A DNA stretch of 64,000 nucleotides. It comes from Candidatus Zixiibacteriota bacterium. Its GTDB lineage: Bacteria > Zixibacteria > MSB-5A5 > GN15 > FEB-12. Location: contig CP070674.1 in the NCBI GenBank assembly GCA_020351995.1, positions 381,261 to 445,260 on the forward strand. The letters are read 5' to 3'. The notes beneath the pieces are model-generated. The model ran no database searches and was not told the DNA's origin. It saw nothing but the letters and a program-made list of their open reading frames with translations. Below are positions 9,000 to 17,755 of the stretch, piece after piece. A program made the position numbers and the translations under genes. Numbering within the stretch: position 1 is the first letter of the stretch; every line of letters starts with the position of its first letter.

Positions 9000-9473
9000 A
9001 TGAAGTACCAAGTCTATGAAGGAAAGCTTGACGCTTCCGGGAAACGGTTCGCTCTGGTGGTGAGCCGCTTTAACAATTTTCTCACCGATAAGCTGGTCGA
9101 AGGTGCGGTTGATTGCCTGCGCCGCCATGGTGCCACCGATGACAACATTTCGCTGGCCTATGTGCCGGGGGCGTTCGAGATCCCCTATGTGGCGTCCAAA
9201 CTGGCCGCGACCCAGGGCAACGATGCGGTTATATGTCTTGGGGCAGTCATAAGGGGTGACACGCCTCATTTTGACTACATCAGCAACGAGGCCTCCAAAG
9301 GAATCGCCAGGATAGCCCTCGATAGCGGCAAACCCGTAATCTTCGGGTTGGTAACTGCCGATACGCTTGAGCAGGCTATTGAGCGCTCGGGCACCAAAGC
9401 CGGCAATAAGGGATGGGACGCCGCCGAGGCCGCCGTGGAAATGGTCAATCTTTACGCGGCTCTTGAGAAATGA
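9000..9473 (+). CDS. ribH: 6,7-dimethyl-8-ribityllumazine synthase
   Basis: Condenses the RibD-pathway pyrimidine product with DHBP; the family forms large hollow capsids. The 157-residue product has '[16 protein letters not shown]' (substrate loop), '[15 protein letters not shown]', '[16 protein letters not shown]' with the active-site His, and '[10 protein letters not shown]'. An SD, GGAGACGGG, precedes the ATG. The nusB ATG overlaps the ribH stop (ATGA), so the two are translationally coupled, a common arrangement for ribH-nusB. Confidence 0.97.
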   Translation: MKYQVYEGKLDASGKRFALVVSRFNNFLTDKLVEGAVDCLRRHGATDDNISLAYVPGAFEIPYVASKLAATQGNDAVICLGAVIRGDTPHFDYISNEASKGIARIALDSGKPVIFGLVTADTLEQAIERSGTKAGNKGWDAAEAAVEMVNLYAALEK

Positions 9474-9892
9474 CGAGAGAATCATCACGCTCTCGCGCGC
9501 GTGAGTTGGTGCTGCAGACATTGTATGCCTGTGAACACGGGGAATCTGAGCCGGATGTGGCATTTGACGACATAACTCGCGAGAATCCTCTCAGTGATAG
9601 AAACACCGGATTTGCCAGGAATCTGCTCCATCTGGTCATTGAAAACAGTGCCGCGGCCGACAAACATATTGCCGAACTGGCTGAGAACTGGAAACTGGAG
9701 AGGATCGCGGCCATTGACCGTAGTATCCTGCGCATGGCCATGACGGAACTGGCGATGATCACAGACACCCCGGTCAAAGTTGTGCTAAACGAGGCTATTG
9801 AGCTGGCCAAGAAATACTCGACGCTGGAATCCTCCAAATTTGTGAACGGCATTCTTGATAATTTTGTAAAACAGCAGAGGCAACTAAAATAG
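9470..9892 (+). CDS. nusB: Transcription antitermination factor NusB
   Basis: Binds boxA RNA with NusE (S10) and supports antitermination in rRNA operons. The 140-residue, mostly helical product begins with '[19 protein letters not shown]' and contains '[17 protein letters not shown]' and '[11 protein letters not shown]', followed by '[10 protein letters not shown]', all NusB hallmarks. It is coupled to ribH by a 4-base overlap and is the last gene of the FMN-controlled operon. About 145 bases with no clear terminator follow before the DUF2723 gene. Confidence 0.95.
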   Translation: MTRESSRSRARELVLQTLYACEHGESEPDVAFDDITRENPLSDRNTGFARNLLHLVIENSAAADKHIAELAENWKLERIAAIDRSILRMAMTELAMITDTPVKVVLNEAIELAKKYSTLESSKFVNGILDNFVKQQRQLK

Positions 9893-10037
9893 TGATACGG
9901 GCCATAATCGCCCAGATTAACGCCGATTATTTGATTTGATGTTATTGTGGGAAGGGCTTATATTCGATGAATTGTGGTAATGAAGTCGGCCATCACTATA
10001 CTTGAACTGATTGGTCCGGGCAGTAAATAAGCTTACG

Positions 10038-13000
10038 ATGTCCAGAGCAGCAAAGAGAATAGACCCAGTCAACGCAACGATTGCCGCCGGTATTTGGCTT
10101 GTCGTGATTACTGTCTATTGGTTTACCAAGGCCCCGACGTTGTCTTTATGGGACTGTGGTGAATTTATCGCGGCCAGCTACATCCTCGGTGTGCCACATC
10201 CCCCCGGAACCCCCCTGTATGTTCTGATGGGTCGAGTTTTCAGCATCATTCCCGTCTCGGCCGACATCGGGCTCAGGGTGAATCTCCTTTCGGCGGTAGC
10301 GTCGTCATTTACGGCGGTTTTTGGATATCTGGCCGGTGTCCGGATTCTTACAGCGTGTTTCAGCGGTGACAAATCTCTGGTGAGCAAAGTCATGATATAT
10401 GCCGGTGCCGCCGCCGGCGCCTTCCTTGTCGCCTTCGGGCTGACCAACTGGAACAATTCGGTTGAAGCGGAAGTGTACGGAATGTCAATGATGATGTTGA
10501 TGGCGGTTCTCTGGCTGGCGCTTGTCTATCGCGACCACGCCGGAAGCGCGTTTGGCGAGCGCGTCATGTTGCTCGTTTACTTCATTGCCTTTGCCGGAAT
10601 AGGGGTTCACATGACGACCTTTCTGGCTCTTCCCGCTCTCTCGCTTCTGTTTATTCTGAAAAAGGATGCAGCCAGGCATGTCTGGTATGCGGTCGTCGCC
10701 TTCGTAATCTTCGAACTGTATCTGATTTTTGCACTCTCATCACGGCCGGGCGAAATTCCGTACTATGTTCCCATCCTTATCGTTTTCATTTTCTACCTGT
10801 TCTACATTTTCTCCTACGAACGGATACCTTCAATCTATCTTGTCGTGGCAGGGCTTTTTTTACTTTCTGTTCTGCCGGTTGCCGGGCCGGTCCTCAAAGC
10901 CGTTCGAGGTGATAGCGGCATACCCGATGAGGATATGGGCTCCGGAGTACTCTCCGGGATAGGACAGGTTTGCTTCGGTGTTTTCATTGTCGTGGCGATT
11001 GTCCTGTTCTTTATCTACCTGCGCAAGGAGAAGGACAGCGAGGCGCGACGACACTATCTGGTAACGTCGCTGTTTATACTTGCCTCCGGTTTGATGACAC
11101 TGGTGCTGATATCCGGTATTAAGGGACACGTGGCGTTTCTGCTGGCCACAGCTTTCCTGGGGTTCGCCTTTGCGGTGGCCCTGCGAAAATACTTGAATTG
11201 GCCGGTGTTGGCTGCCACCATTCTGGTTTCGCTTGTTGTTATCGGCGTTGAAGAATTCTTTATCGGTCTTGCTGTTGGGGTTGTTCTGGTGCCGATAATC
11301 GGGCTTTTGACGAAACAGAGGAGTTGGAAGAACGCTTTGCTGATCCTTCTGGTGGCTGTACTGGGTTATTCGACTCATGTGTACATTCCAATCAGATCAG
11401 CCCAGAATCCGGTAATAAACGAAAACAACCCCTCCCAAAACCTTACTGCCACGATAAACTACATCGAGCGCAAACAGTACGGTTCCCAGTCGATGATTGA
11501 ACGTATGTTTGAGCGTCGGGCCGAATGGGAAAACCAGTTCGGTAATTTTCGCCGGATGGGCTTCTGGCATTTCTTTCAGCAACAGTACGGACTTAACGGG
11601 GTCAGGTTTGTACCTGTATTCATTATTGGCCTGTATGGTTTATGGGAGGTGGTGCGGCGGCGACCCCGGGAAGGGGTACCGTTCCTGGTACTCATCCTGC
11701 TGGCCTCGGTCGGTCTGGTGTTATATATGAATTTTGCCGACGGCATGCGACAGCACCCGGTGACGGGGGAAGATTATATTGAGGTTCGTGACCGGGATTA
11801 TTTTTTCACGCCGGCGTTCATCCTGTTCGCTCTGGCTATCGGAATAGGCATCACCGGCGTGGTGCAGTTCATTAAAGACGCCCTCTGGCGTTCGGGGTCG
11901 GCCGTCAAGAAAGGTATGGTCTACCTGTCACTGTTGGTCTTCCTGTTTCCCGTTTACACGCTGGCACAGAATTATTACTATTCCGATCGCTCCAACAACT
12001 ACATCGCCTACGATTATGCCTGGAACCTGCTCACGTCGGCTGAACCGAATGCTGTATTGATAACGGTGGGTGACAACGACACGTTCCCCTTATGGTGCCT
12101 TCAGGAAGCCTATGGTGTTCGCAAAGACGTCGATGTTGTCAATCTTTCCCTGGCCAATGCTCGCTGGTACATAAAACAACTCAAGCATACCCTTGGCATT
12201 GACCTGCGCTGGACTGACTCCGATATCGATTCCCTGTTGGTATTGCGAGACCAGAATGGCAATATCTATCGCCTGAAACACCAGGTTGTAGCCGAATTAA
12301 TAAACTGTTGCTGGGATAGGCGCCCGATAAATTTCGCCGTTACTGTGCTCGGCGGGGACCGAAAATTCATGGGACAGTCTCTTGATTCACTGTTAATCTT
12401 GCGGGGTCTGGTCCGCAGCCTCGATACTACGTCACGAGCCGGCAACGTGGATGTTGAGGCCTGTATAGATTTTTATACTAACCCTGATAAAATGCGTTAT
12501 CGATCAATAGCCGATCCGGCGGTGTACAAAACCGAAACCGGTCTGAGGCTTACACGGAATTACCTCCAGAGCTTCATGGAAGTAACTGATTCGCTGGTGG
12601 CCCTTAAAGATTACGAGCGGGCCGAGTGGTTGATGAAGGAAGGGATAAAGCGTATTCCCCACGCAGGTGAAGGCGTGAACTACCTGGCAGCACTTTACGC
12701 CGAACAGGGCAAGAGAGATCAGCTACAAGAGTTGATAGAGACTCCGGGTAGGGCCGACCCCAGGTGGTTAAAGATCCTGCTGGGGCGAATGGAAAAGAGG
12801 CTGGGGAATCCGGATAAGGCGGAAGAAATATACAGGCAACTACTGGCCGAGAGCCCCCGGTATCGAATTGCTATGGAAGAGTTGGTGCGATTCTACTATG
12901 CAAATCGAGCCCTGGGACCGCTGAGACAAATACTCCAAACCTGGGTGGCCTACAACCCGGAAGATCGGGAAATCGTCGATTTGCTAAATGGTATCGAGGA

Positions 13001-13058
13001 GCAACTAAAGAAACTTGATTCGGCAGCAGCAGCGACCAATGAAAATCCTGGCCCTTAA
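10038..13058 (+). CDS. DUF2723 polytopic membrane protein with C-terminal TPR-like region
   Basis: A large inner-membrane protein (1006 residues from this ATG) with at least ten hydrophobic segments. The N-terminal signature 'APTLSLWDCGEFIAASYILG' followed by 'VPHPPGTPLYVLMGR' marks DUF2723. That family is related to the GT-C type TMEM260 O-mannosyltransferases, so transfer of a lipid-linked sugar is plausible but unproven here. After the last membrane segments ('MVYLSLLVFLFPVYTLAQ') comes a soluble domain (about 650-1006) whose end looks like TPR helices ('RLGNPDKAEEIYRQLLAESP'). A TTG at 10011 would add nine residues. Its end overlaps the GT4 gene by 20 bases, and the following genes also handle glycans or lipids, so this is probably one envelope-polymer operon. 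Confidence 0.85.
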   Translation: MSRAAKRIDPVNATIAAGIWLVVITVYWFTKAPTLSLWDCGEFIAASYILGVPHPPGTPLYVLMGRVFSIIPVSADIGLRVNLLSAVASSFTAVFGYLAGVRILTACFSGDKSLVSKVMIYAGAAAGAFLVAFGLTNWNNSVEAEVYGMSMMMLMAVLWLALVYRDHAGSAFGERVMLLVYFIAFAGIGVHMTTFLALPALSLLFILKKDAARHVWYAVVAFVIFELYLIFALSSRPGEIPYYVPILIVFIFYLFYIFSYERIPSIYLVVAGLFLLSVLPVAGPVLKAVRGDSGIPDEDMGSGVLSGIGQVCFGVFIVVAIVLFFIYLRKEKDSEARRHYLVTSLFILASGLMTLVLISGIKGHVAFLLATAFLGFAFAVALRKYLNWPVLAATILVSLVVIGVEEFFIGLAVGVVLVPIIGLLTKQRSWKNALLILLVAVLGYSTHVYIPIRSAQNPVINENNPSQNLTATINYIERKQYGSQSMIERMFERRAEWENQFGNFRRMGFWHFFQQQYGLNGVRFVPVFIIGLYGLWEVVRRRPREGVPFLVLILLASVGLVLYMNFADGMRQHPVTGEDYIEVRDRDYFFTPAFILFALAIGIGITGVVQFIKDALWRSGSAVKKGMVYLSLLVFLFPVYTLAQNYYYSDRSNNYIAYDYAWNLLTSAEPNAVLITVGDNDTFPLWCLQEAYGVRKDVDVVNLSLANARWYIKQLKHTLGIDLRWTDSDIDSLLVLRDQNGNIYRLKHQVVAELINCCWDRRPINFAVTVLGGDRKFMGQSLDSLLILRGLVRSLDTTSRAGNVDVEACIDFYTNPDKMRYRSIADPAVYKTETGLRLTRNYLQSFMEVTDSLVALKDYERAEWLMKEGIKRIPHAGEGVNYLAALYAEQGKRDQLQELIETPGRADPRWLKILLGRMEKRLGNPDKAEEIYRQLLAESPRYRIAMEELVRFYYANRALGPLRQILQTWVAYNPEDREIVDLLNGIEEQLKKLDSAAAATNENPGP

Positions 13059-14154
13059 CTGGAACGACTTGAAGAATCCCTACGCTGGCGGCGCTGAAGT
13101 GCATCTCGAAGAGCTCCTGCAGCGGCTGGTTACCTATGGGCATGAAGTGACTCTGTTTTGTTCCGGGTTCGATAACTGCGCGCCGGAAGAAACGGTGGCT
13201 GGCGTCCGTATTATTCGCAGAGGAAACCGGTACAACTTCAATTTGATCGCGCCGTTTCATCTGAGGAAACTTGTCAGAGATGAAAAATTCGATATCCTCA
13301 TTGAAGACATCAACAAGATTCCTTTCTACACCCCGTTTTACCTTAAGATCAAGACACTCGTTGTGGTTCCTCACCTGTTTGCCACAACCGTCTTTCATGA
13401 GATAAATTTCGTTCTTGGCAGCTACATCTACCTTGCCGAAAAACCGCTGATACCGGTCTACAGGGGACTTAGGTTCAATGTTATCTCCGAATCGACCAGG
13501 GACGATATAATAAAACGCGGCATCCCGGAGCAGGACATATCGGTCATTCACTGCGGGATAGATCGCCGAACGTACGCGTATGACCCCGGTGTTTCAAAAT
13601 ATGACCGGCCGACAATTCTCTATCTTGGCCGAATAAAGAAGTACAAGTCCATTCAGGATCTTGTCGGGGCATTCAAGATAGTAAGGACAAAATTGCCCGA
13701 CGCTCGGCTGATGATTGTCGGTGATGGGGACTATCTGCCCAACCTGAAATCGCTGGCCGACTCGCTTGGTCTGGCGAATTACATCGAGTTTCCCGGTTTC
13801 GTGTCCTCAGCCGAGAAGGTTGAGCGGATGCGCAAAGCTCACGTGGCGACTCTGCCATCGCTGAAGGAGGGTTGGGGGCTGACAAATATAGAGGCTAATT
13901 CAGTAGGAACAGCGGTTGTAGCCGCCGATTCGCCCGGTCTAAGGGACTCAGTACGGGATGGGGAAACGGGACTGCTTTACGAGTATGGGAATATCGAACA
14001 ATTTGCGGAGAACCTTCTTAAGATTCTGACCGATAAATCACTAAGAACCAGACTGGAGCAAGGCGGCCTGGAGTGGGCAGAAACCTTCAACTGGGATAGC
14101 GCGGCCAGGAAATTCGAGAACCTTCTAATCGACGTAGTTGGAGCAGCGAAATGA
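13039..14154 (+). CDS. Glycosyltransferase family 4 protein
   Basis: GT-B fold glycosyltransferase, likely cytoplasmic and membrane-associated. The N-terminal acceptor domain starts 'MKILALNWNDLKNPYAGGAE', typical of GT4 enzymes. The C-terminal donor domain has 'ILYLGRIKKYKSIQDLVGA' and the nucleotide-sugar E-x7-E motif within 'SLKEGWGLTNIEANSVGT'. Length is 371 residues from the ATG at 13039; a TTG at 13015 would add eight residues of low-quality sequence and was not chosen. It overlaps the DUF2723 gene by 20 bases and the next gene by 4 (ATGA). Donor and acceptor sugars cannot be told. Confidence 0.93.
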   Translation: MKILALNWNDLKNPYAGGAEVHLEELLQRLVTYGHEVTLFCSGFDNCAPEETVAGVRIIRRGNRYNFNLIAPFHLRKLVRDEKFDILIEDINKIPFYTPFYLKIKTLVVVPHLFATTVFHEINFVLGSYIYLAEKPLIPVYRGLRFNVISESTRDDIIKRGIPEQDISVIHCGIDRRTYAYDPGVSKYDRPTILYLGRIKKYKSIQDLVGAFKIVRTKLPDARLMIVGDGDYLPNLKSLADSLGLANYIEFPGFVSSAEKVERMRKAHVATLPSLKEGWGLTNIEANSVGTAVVAADSPGLRDSVRDGETGLLYEYGNIEQFAENLLKILTDKSLRTRLEQGGLEWAETFNWDSAARKFENLLIDVVGAAK

Positions 14155-15164
14155 CGCGCGGACGTCAGAGACTTGTCTATATCGCTATTGGCCTCATTGT
14201 GTCGGCGCTGCTGATCTGGATGCTCTTCCGGAATATCGACATGGCCGAGTTGCTCAAAGCTCTCAGAGAGGCCGACTACCTCTGGCTGATTCCGAACATC
14301 CTGATGATCTTCCTGACAATGTATCAGCGGGCTTATCGGTGGCGGTTTATGATAGCTCCCATAAAGAGAGTGCCTTTCCCAAATCTCATTGCCGCTACCT
14401 GCATAGGCTTCATGGCTAACAACGTCCTGCCGCTGCGCCTGGGGGAATTCGTTCGAGCTTACTCACTTTCTCGCCAGGACAGAGGTGTCACCAAATCGGC
14501 GTCGCTGGCCACGATCTTCGTGGAAAGAATGGTCTTTGACGTGGTCGCACTGTTGCTTATTTTTGCAGCCGTACTTACATTTTCGCCGAGCTTACGCGCC
14601 CACATTAGCGGCAATATCATAGCGGCAACCAAAGTGGCCATAGTTGTCGCTCTGATTGGCTTGCTAGCGATGATAACGCTGGCCCTTAGACCCAACCAGA
14701 TTGGCAATATCCTGACGAAATACCTGTTCTTCTTTCCCGAAAAAGCCAATGATTTCATCAAAAGCGTGATCGTTAAGTTCTCGCAGGGACTGGAGTTCTT
14801 GAAGGATTGGAAGGCCGTGGTAAATGTCGGCGTTCAGACGCTTCTGATCTGGATTCTGATGGGTATATCCAACTACTTCGTCTTCAAAGCCTTCGGGTTT
14901 GACATCCCCCTGGATGCATCTTTTGTGCTTCTGGTGGTGGTATCACTGGCTATTCTTATGCCGTCAACCCCGGGCTATATTGGCGTTTATCACTATGGCG
15001 TCTTTTTATCCCTCCAGGTTTATGGGATCACCGATGAACGCGCAGTGTCCTGTGCTCTTGTTCTGCATGCCGCTCAGTACATAGTGGTGACGCTTATGGG
15101 CTTTTATTTCCTCAAGAAAGAACACTTGACCCTGAAAGACCTCGGGGAAAGCGTGGGCGACTGA
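14151..15164 (+). CDS. Flippase-like / lysylphosphatidylglycerol synthase transmembrane family protein
   Basis: A polytopic inner-membrane protein of 337 residues of the family typed by the membrane half of MprF (LPG synthase TM region, TIGR00374 type). Visible marks are 'RWRFMIAPIKRVPFPNL', 'GFMANNVLPLRLGEFVRAY' and the late 'MPSTPGYIGVYHYG' motif. There is no soluble synthase domain, so a lipid or lipid-linked substrate flippase role is more likely than lysyl transfer. Its start overlaps the GT4 stop (ATGA), making a three-gene unit DUF2723-GT4-flippase that suggests assembly of an envelope glycan or glycolipid. Confidence 0.9.
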   Translation: MTRGRQRLVYIAIGLIVSALLIWMLFRNIDMAELLKALREADYLWLIPNILMIFLTMYQRAYRWRFMIAPIKRVPFPNLIAATCIGFMANNVLPLRLGEFVRAYSLSRQDRGVTKSASLATIFVERMVFDVVALLLIFAAVLTFSPSLRAHISGNIIAATKVAIVVALIGLLAMITLALRPNQIGNILTKYLFFFPEKANDFIKSVIVKFSQGLEFLKDWKAVVNVGVQTLLIWILMGISNYFVFKAFGFDIPLDASFVLLVVVSLAILMPSTPGYIGVYHYGVFLSLQVYGITDERAVSCALVLHAAQYIVVTLMGFYFLKKEHLTLKDLGESVGD

Positions 15165-15203
15165 TACCAACGCATTTGGCGAGTCCTCGGCGAAAGTTCA
15201 AAC

Positions 15204-15232
15204 TTGACACCTCGGCGGTGGGAAAATATCCT
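15204..15232 (+). promoter_or_regulatory. Probable sigma-70-type promoter
   Basis: TTGACA (15204-15209), a 17-base spacer, and TATCCT (15227-15232), about 26 bases before the next start codon. This separates the coiled-coil/sigma-like pair from the glycan cluster upstream. Confidence 0.7.
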
Positions 15233-15258
15233 GATAAAAAGCGTAAGGATTTCTCCGG

Positions 15259-15792
15259 ATGAAAAAGGTTCTTCTTGTCATTCTTCTGCTGGTTCTGATT
15301 GTGGCGGTAAGTTACATCAAGACCGTCCGGGAACATGACCGCAGCCAGGCGGCTTATGAGGATGGAAAGATGGATGCCGCTCGCGAGCTTGACGCTTATC
15401 AGAGAGAAACGGATTCCCTAAAGAAGGCGTTCGCCCAGCAGCAGCTGGCCTTCGCCGACTCGCTGGTCCAGAAAGACCTCAGGTATCGAATTGAAGTGGA
15501 CTCTTCCGAAAATGCGGTTGACAGCATGGGCGACAGAATAAGCACGCTCTCAACTCAGGAGAGTTCCGCGAATAACACTTCCGGGAAGGTGACGGCATCG
15601 GACAGCACCCTTTCGAGGCATCAGGAAATTCTCACTTATTACAAGAGACGTTATGCAGATCTCCCGAAAGACCTGTCAGAATACGAAAAGCGAATCGCTA
15701 TCAATGAGATAAAAGAAGAAACATCTTTGAAATTCTCGATATCGCTTTCCGAACTGAAAAATATACGAGAGAAGTATAAATTGACGTACTGA
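15259..15792 (+). CDS. Single-pass membrane protein with coiled-coil domain, unknown function
   Basis: No family was recognised. The 177-residue product has one N-terminal hydrophobic segment (about residues 3-21, 'VLLVILLLVLIVAVSYI') followed by a long charged region rich in Glu, Lys, Gln and Ser, with coiled-coil character ('ETDSLKKAFAQQQLAFADSL'). The membrane segment could be an uncleaved anchor. The sigma-region-4-like gene starts 16 bases downstream, so the two are one unit under the promoter at 15204. A regulator-and-membrane-partner relation is possible by position, but nothing in the sequence proves it. Confidence 0.7.
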   Translation: MKKVLLVILLLVLIVAVSYIKTVREHDRSQAAYEDGKMDAARELDAYQRETDSLKKAFAQQQLAFADSLVQKDLRYRIEVDSSENAVDSMGDRISTLSTQESSANNTSGKVTASDSTLSRHQEILTYYKRRYADLPKDLSEYEKRIAINEIKEETSLKFSISLSELKNIREKYKLTY

Positions 15793-15807
15793 TCAGCAGG
15801 GTGGGGA

Positions 15808-16125
15808 ATGGTGCCCGGGAGAAAGACCGAGTTCGCAGAGGTTCTTGTACACAAGCTGTACCTGGAATTATTTTCCGCCGCATCGGGTTACCGCTCCGCC
15901 GCCTCAGGCGCCGCTACCCCCGGCATTTCCTTTGAAGAGTTCCGCTCGAAATTGAAAGGACTGATGCGAAGTGAGCTATCCACCCGCCAGAAGCAAGTCT
16001 TGGAGTACTCGTTGAGGGGAAAAAGTGAGCGGGAGATTGCCCACGCGTTGGGTATCACGCAGCAGGTCGTGAATATCCATAAGGGTCGGGCGCGCAGGAA
16101 GTTACGTCAATGGTGCCTTCCGTGA
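15808..16125 (+). CDS. Small helix-turn-helix protein resembling sigma-70 region 4 / LuxR-type HTH
   Basis: A 105-residue DNA-binding candidate. The C-terminal half reads 'LSTRQKQVLEYSLRGKSERE' then 'IAHALGITQQVVNIHKGRAR', the helix-turn-helix pattern shared by sigma factor region 4 and LuxR-type regulators. The N-terminal half is short and shows no sigma region 2, so it is not a complete sigma factor. Start: AGGGTGGGG directly precedes the ATG. It is co-oriented with, and 16 bases after, the membrane coiled-coil gene. It could regulate its own locus or act with a partner; the target is unknown. Confidence 0.7.
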   Translation: MVPGRKTEFAEVLVHKLYLELFSAASGYRSAASGAATPGISFEEFRSKLKGLMRSELSTRQKQVLEYSLRGKSEREIAHALGITQQVVNIHKGRARRKLRQWCLP

Positions 16126-16147
16126 CCGGGTCGACCGAAAGTTTTAC

Positions 16148-16225
16148 TTGACATAAAAATAGAAAAACGACTAATTGGGACTTGCAAGAAAGTATCAAGT
16201 TCTTTCTGGATAAAGAAGATACTTT
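16148..16225 (+). promoter_or_regulatory. Possible promoter followed by an AT-rich bulged hairpin
   Basis: TTGACA (16148-16153) is followed 18 bases later by TAATTG (16172-16177), a weak -10. Just downstream is a 14-bp interrupted stem: AAAGTATC (16189-16196) pairs with GATACTTT (16218-16225), and TTCTTT (16200-16205) with AAAGAA (16212-16217). The loop has 6 bases and there is a 3-base bulge. It could be a short RNA, an attenuator for the next small gene, or simply the end of the sigma-like unit. Confidence 0.4.
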
Positions 16226-16369
16226 TTGACCTATGGCTCGGGAGGAGGTGGTACCCGCAGTAACTACTACTATTCCCTGCTGTTTTACCGCCATCGCTTG
16301 TATGTGTTGAGCAGCTACTTCAGTTTGTTTCTTGGTAGGGGGGAAAACAGATCCAAGGGAGTTATCGCA

Positions 16370-16552
16370 ATGCCGAGAAGAAAAGAAGACGACAACTACG
16401 CTGATATTGGAGAAAAGGACTGCTGGCATTCCTATAGTCTACAGGTGCTGACACCATCCAAGTTCTCCTCGGTGGTTGAAAAAATCTTGAGTGGACAGTA
16501 CACTCTAATACTTACAAAACTCGATAAACCAGTATCATCCAGAGTGAATTAA
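16370..16552 (+). CDS. Small hypothetical protein (60 aa)
   Basis: Not recognised. A good SD (AAGGGAG, 8 bases before ATG 16370) supports this start over the in-frame codons upstream, which give a low-complexity Gly/Tyr/Ser-rich extension. The product begins 'MPRRKEDDNYADIGEKDCWH' and ends with a Lys/Ser-rich tail. It has no signal peptide or membrane segment. A terminator hairpin lies 35 bases after the stop, so this may be a one-gene unit with the hairpin leader upstream. Confidence 0.45.
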   Translation: MPRRKEDDNYADIGEKDCWHSYSLQVLTPSKFSSVVEKILSGQYTLILTKLDKPVSSRVN

Positions 16553-16586
16553 TAAAGATTTCTGGTGAGTCTTTTCTAAAGGGTGG

Positions 16587-16613
16587 CGGGGTTCGTGTTT
16601 GCGGATCCCGTTT
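16587..16613 (+). terminator. Intrinsic terminator
   Basis: CGGGGTTCG / CGGATCCCG, a 9-bp stem with two G-U pairs and a 6-base loop, followed by TTTGTCTT. It closes the small-protein unit ending at 16552. Confidence 0.6.
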
Positions 16614-16778
16614 GTCTTGCGCCCAATTCAGATTCGTCAATCGTGTCAACCCAATAAAGACCACAGGTGTATAATAGTTCAGGGCGGCCGATAAGAGATC
16701 GGCAGTATGACTTTTGGCTTGAAAAAAGCGCTGCCTTTTGTATTTTAGGCTGTTGAATTCGGTTTACTTGATTAACTG

Positions 16779-17321
16779 GTGCTGATGCAGGAGTTATCGC
16801 CCGTGATTTTCAGGCAGATTGTGGTCATTATGGCAATATCGGTTGCCTTCGGAATAGTCAGCAATATCGTTTCCCCAAACAAGATTCCTTTCTTTGGCCA
16901 TTATCGATCTTTGTCAAGTGGTGATGGTCCGATCGTTCCCCCGACCGCAGAAGAAGGGGACCCGCCTTTTATCGCTATCGATGTGGCCGAGATGGAATTC
17001 AGCAATTACGATGCGGTCTTTGTCGATGCCCGGGACCCCGAAGAATTTGAATGCGGGACGATACCGGGCAGTATCAACATACCTTTCGAATATATGCCCG
17101 ATGAGGGGCTTGAAGCCTACATCGACTCGGCCCTGGGTGACCTTCCCAGGGAGCATCAGCTCATAGTTTTCTGCTCCGGGGAAGAATGCGATCTGTCATT
17201 GCATCTGGGGCGGAATCTGATGATGCTGGGCTACACCAACGTCGCCGTCTTTTTTGGCGGATCGAGAGAATGGGAGAAATTTGGCCTGGAGATGGAAAGA
17301 CAAGTAAGATGCGACGAGTAA
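16779..17321 (+). CDS. Membrane-anchored rhodanese-like protein
   Basis: Single N-terminal membrane segment (about residues 13-32, 'IVVIMAISVAFGIVSNI'), then a rhodanese domain (about 65-175) facing the periplasm. The domain has 'VFVDARDPEEFECGTIPGSI', a CH2A-like motif, and the active-site loop 'FCSGEECDLS' with the catalytic Cys at 132. Rhodaneses carry a persulfide sulfur. The start is GTG at 16779 or ATG at 16785; no clear SD decides. The end overlaps the MauE/DoxX-like gene by 13 bases. The pair probably works together in extracytoplasmic sulfur or thiol redox chemistry. Confidence 0.85.
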   Translation: MLMQELSPVIFRQIVVIMAISVAFGIVSNIVSPNKIPFFGHYRSLSSGDGPIVPPTAEEGDPPFIAIDVAEMEFSNYDAVFVDARDPEEFECGTIPGSINIPFEYMPDEGLEAYIDSALGDLPREHQLIVFCSGEECDLSLHLGRNLMMLGYTNVAVFFGGSREWEKFGLEMERQVRCDE

Positions 17322-17755
17322 TAGACAACGACATTCTGACGCTCATGGTCCGTATGGCGATCGGCATCACTTTTATCTATGCCTCTTACTACAAGATTAT
17401 CGGACCCGGGGACTTTGCCAAATCGATCTGGTACTACCATCTTGTGCCCGGCGCGCTGATCAATCTTATTGCCGTATTCTTACCGTGGATGGAACTACTC
17501 TGTGGTCTCTGTTTGATCTTTGGGGTGGGCTACCGGGGCTCACTGTGGCTGGTCACCATCATGACAGTCGTTTTCGTCGTCGCCATTGCCTCGGCTATTG
17601 CCCGCGGGATAGATCTTGACTGTGGATGTTTCAAGGCGGCAAAATCATCCAGTGCATCTACCTGGAAACCTCTTCTCTTTGACGTTGGGCTACTGGTCCT
17701 GCTGGCTCAGCTATACCTGAGCCGATCCAGGAAGTGGTTTCTCGCCGGACGCTGA
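17309..17755 (+). CDS. MauE/DoxX-family redox-associated membrane protein
   Basis: A four-helix inner-membrane protein of 148 residues from ATG 17309, chosen because it overlaps the rhodanese end and starts just before the first helix; earlier in-frame starts read through the rhodanese gene. The conserved 'GIDLDCGCF' CxC motif between helices 3 and 4 is typical of MauE/DoxX-like proteins, which assist disulfide or thiol processes. It is translationally coupled to the rhodanese. Its stop codon touches the pilQ stop codon on the other strand, with no intergenic base. Confidence 0.8.
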   Translation: MRRVIDNDILTLMVRMAIGITFIYASYYKIIGPGDFAKSIWYYHLVPGALINLIAVFLPWMELLCGLCLIFGVGYRGSLWLVTIMTVVFVVAIASAIARGIDLDCGCFKAAKSSSASTWKPLLFDVGLLVLLAQLYLSRSRKWFLAGR

